This document shows positions 1 through 4,500 of a stretch of DNA of 6,234 nucleotides, in pieces. The number at the start of each line of letters is the position of its first letter. The stretch's first letter is position 1. The position numbers and the translations under genes were made by a program. Source of the stretch: an uncultured Verrucomicrobiae bacterium (GTDB taxonomy: Bacteria > Verrucomicrobiota > Verrucomicrobiia > Verrucomicrobiales > DEV007); contig CALDKL010000133.1 in the NCBI GenBank assembly GCA_937898895.1, positions 1 to 6,234 of the forward strand, written 5' to 3'. Below the pieces are notes generated by a model. That model was given only the letters and a program-made list of their open reading frames with translations, made no database searches and was not told the origin of the DNA.

Positions 1-69
1 GGCGGAAAAGCCGAGGAGGAAACCGAGGGCGAGGATGGCCGGATGGGCGAAGAGGCGGGGGAACTTCAT
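1..69 (-). CDS. 5' fragment of an exported or membrane-anchored protein, function unknown
   Basis: An ATG on the minus strand at 69-67 opens a frame that stays open for 23 codons to the left edge. The encoded start is MKFPRLFAHPAILALGFLLG followed by F-S-A. A short basic n-region (K2, R5, H9) is followed by about 12 hydrophobic residues, as in a Sec signal peptide or N-terminal membrane anchor. The fragment ends at the window edge before any cleavage site can be judged. The upstream sequence (C/T-rich on this strand) contains no Shine-Dalgarno site. The gene is divergent from the large envelope gene, with 152 bp between the two ATGs, so shared control is possible. No family can be named from 23 residues. 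The case for a real gene is the good signal-like start together with a -35-like box upstream on the same strand; plus-strand frames over this stretch show nothing protein-like. Confidence 0.6.
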   Translation of the reverse strand, partial: MKFPRLFAHPAILALGFLLGFSA

Positions 70-82
70 GAGAGAAGCGCAA

Positions 83-110
83 AGCTTAGGGGTTCGGGGG
101 GGAAAGTCAA
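83..110 (-). promoter_or_regulatory. candidate sigma70-like promoter for the leftward gene
   Basis: Reading the minus strand, TTGACT (110-105, five of six bases of the -35 consensus) is followed after 16 bases by TAAGCT (88-83). The latter keeps only the T, A and final T of the -10 consensus. The spacer holds a run of seven C (G on the plus strand, 96-102). Initiation would fall near position 76, about 7 bases before the ATG at 69, giving an almost leaderless message. This fits the missing ribosome binding site. The -35 box is good and the -10 box is weak. Confidence 0.3.
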
Positions 111-185
111 TCTCGCCGGTTCGGATCGCATCGCCCATCCGGGCCCGTTTGTCGTTCGCCTGCGCGGATTGGCTCGCAATGAGAC

Positions 186-215
186 TTGCCATTTTCCCCC
201 GGAATACCGCACAAT
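186..215 (+). promoter_or_regulatory. candidate promoter giving a leaderless message for the large envelope gene
   Basis: TTGCCA at 186-191 (five of six -35 consensus bases) is followed after 18 bases by CACAAT at 210-215 (four of six -10 bases). Seven bases past the end of the -10 box is position 222, the A of the chosen ATG, so a transcript from here would be leaderless. No Shine-Dalgarno site stands before ATG 222; the only purine patch is GGAA at 201-204, about 17 bases away. The arrangement agrees with the start choice, but short promoter matches occur by chance. Confidence 0.33.
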
Positions 216-221
216 CCCCTC

Positions 222-290
222 ATGCGTCGTCAGCCCTCTGTTTTCTCACTCGCTTTCCACCTGGTCCTCGCAGGATCCCTGACAAACGCC
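222..290 (+). other. N-terminal signal peptide of the large envelope protein
   Basis: Residues 1-23: a short n-region with R2 and R3, a hydrophobic core (about residues 7-18, V-F-S-L-A-F-H-L-V-L-A-G) and a polar c-region ending T-N-A before Q24. This is a typical signal peptidase I pattern. There is no lipobox cysteine, so it is not a lipoprotein. Export by the Sec pathway is inferred. It is the main reason for choosing ATG 222 as the start. Confidence 0.75.
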
Positions 291-3200
291 CAGGAGAATC
301 CTGCTGCGGCTCCGGCTCCGGCCCCTCCCGCAATCGTCACGAAAGTCACGGAAGTCGCGGCAGAAGCGCCGCCGCCCCGTCCCCTCCCCCACCCGGAAAC
401 GGAAAAGGCGACACCCGCAGGACCCCAAGATCTGCAAGCGTGGTCCGATTGGGTGCTTCACGGAATGCCGGGTCGGCTCTCGCCACGCGCCCATGATGAT
501 GCCGCCACCATTCTTCCCCTCTGGGGTCGGCGTCTCCAATTCGACGCCACCGCCAAGGGCGCGACCTTCTCGCTTCAGTTCGAGGCATTCGACAAGGGCT
601 GGCTCGCCTTGCCGGGCAGCATCGGCCGATGGCCCGGACAGGTCCTTCTTGGCAAGGATGCAGTGCCCGTCGTGGAACGCGATGGCCGACCCGCAATCCA
701 CGTCGAACCGGGGCAAAATTCCGTCACCGGCACATTCACCTGGCCTGAATTGCCGCAACAGATCAAACTTTCACCTCAGATCGGCCTGCTGGCCCTGACG
801 ATCAACGGCCAGGCCCAGGCCACGCCCTCGTGGGAGGCCGACGGCACTCTGTGGTTGCAACGCCAAGCAACGAACGAACCCGTCGATCAGGATTCCCTGC
901 AGATCAAAATCCATTCTCTCCTGGAGGACGGCATCCCTCTGTGGTTCGAAACCCGGCTCGAGCTGATCGTCGCCGGAAAAAGTCGCGAGGAAATGCTCGG
1001 CACGATCCTGCCGACGGGATGGCAACTGGCCCAGATCGAATCGCCCCTCCCTGTCGCCATCGATGAATCCGGACTCCTCAAAAGCCAGGTCCGCGCAGGT
1101 CGCTGGACAATGATCCTGAGAGCCTTCCGCGCCTCCCCTCCCGAGTCGATCGGCTTTGCCGAAGGTTCCTCTCCGGCGGTCGCGGATCAGGCCATCGCCT
1201 TCCGCGGCCAACCCGAATTTCGCCAGGCGGAGATCACCGGCCTTCCCCAGATCGACGTGGCTCAGACGGAGATGCCCGAGGAATGGCGCTCCCTGCCCGT
1301 ATACCGATGGGAGACCGGGACGCCCTTCCAACTTGTCGAGCGCGTCCGCGGACCCGGCGAGCGCAGTGCCGCCTCGATCACGATGCAGCGATCCCTCTGG
1401 CTCGACGAGGATGGAAAGGCACTCACCTTCCAGGATCGACTCTCCGGACCCCTTCGCGAGATCCGGCGCTTCGATGCCGCTCCGGGGCATTTGTTAGGAT
1501 CCGTCACGGTGAGCGGCGAGCCGAGGCTCATCACGAAGAATCCCGAGGGAGAAGCGCCCGGCTTCGAGGTCCGCAGCCCCAACCTCGATGCCGTGGCCAC
1601 CGGTCGCGTCGAAGCCCTCGACACGACACTCTCTGCGACGGGTTGGCAGGCCGACGTCGACCGACTCAGCGCCACGCTCCACCTGCCGCCCGGCTATCGG
1701 CTGTTCGCCATGCTCGGAGCCGACTACACCAATGGCGACTGGCTCACCTCCTGGTCGCTCCTCGACCTGTTCTTGCTCCTGCTCTTCACACTCGCCGTCT
1801 TCCGATTGCGCGGGCTCCTTGCCGGCCTGCTCGCCTTTGCGGCCTTCGGACTGGCCTACCACGAGCCTGGCGCTCCGCGATTTTCGTGGCTGCTTCTCCT
1901 CCTGCCCGTCGCCCTCGTCTCGGTGCTTCCGGCGGGCCGGTGGCGAAACACCGCCAATGCCGGGAAGTGGATCGCCGCTGCGATCCTGCTGATTTTCCTC
2001 ACGCCCTTTGCCGCCCGTCAGATCCAGGCGGTGATTTTCCCACAGCTCGAGCAGGTCACCGACTTTGCACAACCTCAGGGAAGAGGGATTGGAGCCGTTT
2101 CCGCGAATATTCCGATGGCGGAACCGATGGCATCCGAAAGCATCTCCGAGAAGAACATGGTACAACGTCAGGCTCCGCAGATGGCAAAGAAGCTCTACCA
2201 GGACTCCAGCAATCTCAAGGCCGACCCCAAGGCAGTGATCCAGACCGGACCAGGAGTGCCCAACTGGAGCTGGCGCACCATCACCTTCGGCTGGGACGGA
2301 CCCGTCGCGAGCACTCAGACGGTGCGCCCCCTCCTCATCCCGCCGCACCTTTCGCAGCCCCTCGGCGTCGTGAGGATCCTCTGCCTCGTCCTCCTCCTCG
2401 CGATGTTGCTGACCCGGCGGAAACGGGCGACTCCGCCCGCCGGACCCGCGCCTGAAAAGGAGGAAATGCCCGCATCCCCGACGAATCCGGCGGCAATTTC
2501 GGTTGTTTTGTCAGGATTCCTTCTCTTTGGCCTCACCTCGCCAGCACAGGCACAGTTTCCGAGCCAGGATCTCCTCGAGGAGTTGAAAAACCGTCTCACC
2601 GAAGTGCCCGACTCCTTTCCGGGAGCCGCCGACCTCGCCTCGGCCGATCTGAGGCTGGAAGGCGAATCCTTCACCCTGACATTGCCCTATCACGCGGCGG
2701 ATCGCTGCGCCGCTCCGGTGCCGATTCCCTTCTCCGCCCTCGTCCCCGGGAGCGCGGAATTCGCCGCAGGCAAGCCCGCCACGGTCCTGCGGCGCGAAGG
2801 CCAACTTTGGGTGCTCCTGCCTTCCGACGGCATCCACGTTCTGACGGTGAAGGGCCGACTCCGCGACCTTACCGAATGGGAATGGGGATTCCCGCTCAAG
2901 CCGCGACGGGTCAGCGTCACCGCCGAAGGCTGGACGGTGAGCGGATTGAAACCCGACGGCACCGCTGAGGACCAAATCCTCTTTGCCCGAGTCCGCCGTG
3001 AGGAAGCGGCCGCAGCGGCCACCTATGATCGGCCCGACACGAAACTCGCCCTCCTCGTGGAGCGCCAAATCGAGCTGGGACTCGCATGGCGCGTCACCAC
3101 GACAGTGAAGCGCCTTTCCCCCGGCGGCCGTGCCGCTGCCGTGCGCGTGCCCTTGCTGGCGGGCGAACGGGTCGTCAGCCAGGGCCGCCCCGTCGAGGGC

Positions 3201-4466
3201 GGAGCCATCGAGGTGCGCCTCGCCCCGAACGAGGAGGCGGCCGTATGGGAGGGGGAACTCTCTCCCGCCAACGACCTGACCCTCTCCACTCGCAAAGGCG
3301 ATACCTGGACCGAGCAGTGGCGTCTCATCGCCTCGCCAGACTGGAATGTGACCTTTGCGGGGGTCGCCCCGCTCTTTGAAAATCTCGACGGACAACTCGT
3401 CCCGCTCTGGCAACCGTGGCCCGGAGAGACTGCCACCCTTTCGGTCTCACGCCCCAAGGCAGTGGAGGGAGCCGCGGTCACGATCGACTCGGCCACTCAC
3501 ACCGTGAATCCGGGACGACGCCAGATGGCTTCCATCCTCCATCTCTCCCTGCGCACCAGTCTCGGCGAGGAATTCCGCATCCGCATCCCTTCCTCTGCGG
3601 AAGTCACTTCACTGACTCACGACGGTCGCTCGATCCCGATCCGCAAAGACGGAGATGCCATCGTCGTCCCCTTGAAGCCGGGGGCGCAGAAGCTTGCCGT
3701 GGAATGGCGTCTTCCGAGTGGGGAGAATGTCTGGACTCTCGCCGACGCCGTCGCTCTGCCGGTCGAGGCGGCCAACGTCACCACGGAAATCCATCCGCCC
3801 CGCGACCGCTGGCTCCTCTGGTCGAAAGGGCCGCAACAGGGCCCTGCCTTCCGCTTCTGGGGAGTGCTTGCCTTTGCCCTCCTCGCCGCCATCGTGCTCT
3901 CGCGGGTGCCGGAATCCCCTCTGGGCCTCTTTGCCTGGATGTTGCTCTCCCTCGGGCTCACCCAGGTGCCCGTCGCCCTGGCCATGTTCGTCATCGCGTG
4001 GGTTTTCTTTCTCCGCTGGCGAGGTGCGGACAGTTTTCAACGGCTGCCGGGATGGGCGTACAACCTTTGTCAGGTCGGTCTCATCTTCCTGACCTTGCTC
4101 TCGATCGGGATTTTCATCGGCATCGCATCCTCGGGTCTGCTCGGCGATCCCGAAATGTATATCATCGGAAACGGCTCGAGCGATTCGCGACTCGCCTGGT
4201 ACGCGGCGAGGACGACGAGCGAGCTACCTCAGCCCGGTTATGTTTCGATCTCGGTCTGGTGGTATCGCCTCGCCATGCTGCTTTGGGCGCTGTGGCTTGC
4301 TGCGGCCCTCGTCCGATGGCTGCGGCTGGGATGGAAGAATTCCTCAAAGGGAGGCCATTTCAAAAAGAGCCCTCCGAAACCGAAAGCACAGCCGCCAATG
4401 CTGCCGACGGAGAATGTCGTACCGGAAATTCCGGCAGAGGCGGATCCTCCGGCTACCGCGACCTGA
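222..4466 (+). CDS. very large two-part envelope protein of unknown function, about 11 membrane segments
   Basis: This 1414-residue protein ends at TGA 4464-4466. ATG 222 is chosen because it begins a clean signal peptide (residues 1-23, cleavage T-N-A/Q). An in-frame TTG at 186 would add 12 residues and bury it. Seen in order: a Pro/Ala-rich linker (26-66); a long beta-rich soluble region (about 70-506); four membrane segments (about 512-527, 531-546, 556-570, 583-600); a soluble loop (607-712) with a Q-T-G-P-G-V-P-N-W motif; membrane segment 5 (714-730) followed by R-R-K-R; a second signal-like segment (about 757-777, ending A-Q-A/Q); a second beta-rich region (779-1208); membrane segments at about 1213-1227, 1234-1247, 1250-1264, 1285-1303 and 1347-1364; and a Lys/Pro-rich tail. 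Alternating sides with basic turns inside puts both beta-rich regions in the periplasm and the tail in the cytoplasm. There are only three cysteines (721, 829, 1283) and no enzyme motif that I recognise. From memory, uncharacterised proteobacterial proteins share this layout. Function is unknown. The reading frame is certain; the topology is inferred. Confidence 0.93.
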   Translation: MRRQPSVFSLAFHLVLAGSLTNAQENPAAAPAPAPPAIVTKVTEVAAEAPPPRPLPHPETEKATPAGPQDLQAWSDWVLHGMPGRLSPRAHDDAATILPLWGRRLQFDATAKGATFSLQFEAFDKGWLALPGSIGRWPGQVLLGKDAVPVVERDGRPAIHVEPGQNSVTGTFTWPELPQQIKLSPQIGLLALTINGQAQATPSWEADGTLWLQRQATNEPVDQDSLQIKIHSLLEDGIPLWFETRLELIVAGKSREEMLGTILPTGWQLAQIESPLPVAIDESGLLKSQVRAGRWTMILRAFRASPPESIGFAEGSSPAVADQAIAFRGQPEFRQAEITGLPQIDVAQTEMPEEWRSLPVYRWETGTPFQLVERVRGPGERSAASITMQRSLWLDEDGKALTFQDRLSGPLREIRRFDAAPGHLLGSVTVSGEPRLITKNPEGEAPGFEVRSPNLDAVATGRVEALDTTLSATGWQADVDRLSATLHLPPGYRLFAMLGADYTNGDWLTSWSLLDLFLLLLFTLAVFRLRGLLAGLLAFAAFGLAYHEPGAPRFSWLLLLLPVALVSVLPAGRWRNTANAGKWIAAAILLIFLTPFAARQIQAVIFPQLEQVTDFAQPQGRGIGAVSANIPMAEPMASESISEKNMVQRQAPQMAKKLYQDSSNLKADPKAVIQTGPGVPNWSWRTITFGWDGPVASTQTVRPLLIPPHLSQPLGVVRILCLVLLLAMLLTRRKRATPPAGPAPEKEEMPASPTNPAAISVVLSGFLLFGLTSPAQAQFPSQDLLEELKNRLTEVPDSFPGAADLASADLRLEGESFTLTLPYHAADRCAAPVPIPFSALVPGSAEFAAGKPATVLRREGQLWVLLPSDGIHVLTVKGRLRDLTEWEWGFPLKPRRVSVTAEGWTVSGLKPDGTAEDQILFARVRREEAAAAATYDRPDTKLALLVERQIELGLAWRVTTTVKRLSPGGRAAAVRVPLLAGERVVSQGRPVEGGAIEVRLAPNEEAAVWEGELSPANDLTLSTRKGDTWTEQWRLIASPDWNVTFAGVAPLFENLDGQLVPLWQPWPGETATLSVSRPKAVEGAAVTIDSATHTVNPGRRQMASILHLSLRTSLGEEFRIRIPSSAEVTSLTHDGRSIPIRKDGDAIVVPLKPGAQKLAVEWRLPSGENVWTLADAVALPVEAANVTTEIHPPRDRWLLWSKGPQQGPAFRFWGVLAFALLAAIVLSRVPESPLGLFAWMLLSLGLTQVPVALAMFVIAWVFFLRWRGADSFQRLPGWAYNLCQVGLIFLTLLSIGIFIGIASSGLLGDPEMYIIGNGSSDSRLAWYAARTTSELPQPGYVSISVWWYRLAMLLWALWLAAALVRWLRLGWKNSSKGGHFKKSPPKPKAQPPMLPTENVVPEIPAEADPPATAT
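1755..2021 (+). other. first membrane-helix cluster of the large protein (four segments)
   Basis: Residues 512-600 hold four hydrophobic stretches: around 512-527 (S-L-L-D-L-F then leucines), 531-546, 556-570 (ending V-L-P-A-G-R) and 583-600. Short loops separate them: R-L-R-G after the first and G-R-W-R-N-T-A-N-A-G-K after the third are basic and so predicted cytoplasmic, while Y-H-E-P-G-A-P-R between the second and third is predicted periplasmic. Four crossings return the chain to the periplasm for the 607-712 loop. Confidence 0.6.
2458..2468 (+). promoter_or_regulatory. internal AGGAGG-AA-ATG, possible secondary translation start
   Basis: Inside the large gene, AGGAGG at 2458-2463 (within the longer purine run AAAAGGAGG from 2455) lies two bases before an in-frame ATG at 2466 (M749). 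It is the strongest Shine-Dalgarno match I see near an in-frame ATG, stronger than anything before the real start. The two-base spacing is shorter than usual. The codons here read E-K-E-E-M, so the purine run may simply reflect Glu/Lys coding. Starting here would give a 666-residue protein beginning directly with the second signal-like segment. Confidence 0.3.
2496..2552 (+). other. internal signal-peptide-like segment with A-Q-A/Q cleavage site
   Basis: Residues 759-777 read I-S-V-V-L-S-G-F-L-L-F-G-L-T-S-P-A-Q-A, followed by Q778-F-P-S-Q. A hydrophobic core of about 13 residues, a helix-breaking P774 and small residues at -3 and -1 (A775, A777) make a canonical signal peptidase I site between 777 and 778. 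It follows membrane segment 5, the basic turn R732-R735 and a Pro-rich cytoplasmic stretch. The topology therefore needs this segment to cross from cytoplasm to periplasm, the direction a signal peptide or signal anchor takes. Whether it is cleaved cannot be told from sequence. Confidence 0.6.
3858..4313 (+). other. C-terminal membrane-helix cluster of the large protein (five segments)
   Basis: Residues 1213-1364 contain hydrophobic stretches at about 1213-1227, 1234-1247, 1250-1264, 1285-1303 and 1347-1364. The turn after the third (R-W-R-G-A-D-S-F-Q-R, 1265-1274) is basic and predicted cytoplasmic. The loop between the fourth and fifth (1304-1346) is predicted periplasmic and contains I-G-N-G-S-S-D-S-R. 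Five crossings from the periplasm leave the C-terminal tail (1365-1414, rich in K and P) in the cytoplasm, which fits the positive-inside rule. Confidence 0.6.
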
Positions 4467-4500
4467 AGCGCCCGCATGGCAGGCGGCTCGGCGAACTTTC
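4467..4500. other. 34-bp convergent gap with a weak imperfect hairpin
   Basis: This short gap separates the stop codons of two convergent genes. Positions 4469-4485 can fold into a stem of six pairs with one C-A mismatch and an ATG triloop. No T-run follows on either strand, so it is not a recognisable intrinsic terminator. Transcripts from the two genes probably overlap at their 3' ends unless Rho-type termination acts; that is inference. Confidence 0.3.

Noticed and set aside
186..221. TTG at 186 as the start of the large gene.
   Set aside because: It adds 12 polar, proline-rich residues ahead of an otherwise clean signal peptide, has no ribosome binding site, and coincides with a -35-like box.
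35..496. Plus-strand frames starting at 35 and 43 across the divergent region.
   Set aside because: Their R/S/P-rich translations show no signal or domain, and they overlap both the minus-strand signal peptide and the true signal peptide at 222.
1494..3413. Long minus-strand open frames (284 and 300 codons) inside the large gene.
   Set aside because: They lie opposite a convincing coding frame in GC-rich DNA, their translations are rich in G, R, E and Q with no domain or signal pattern, and neither has a ribosome binding site. They are frame shadows.
4469..4485. Hairpin between the convergent genes as an intrinsic terminator.
   Set aside because: The stem is short with a mismatch, and no T-run follows in either direction.
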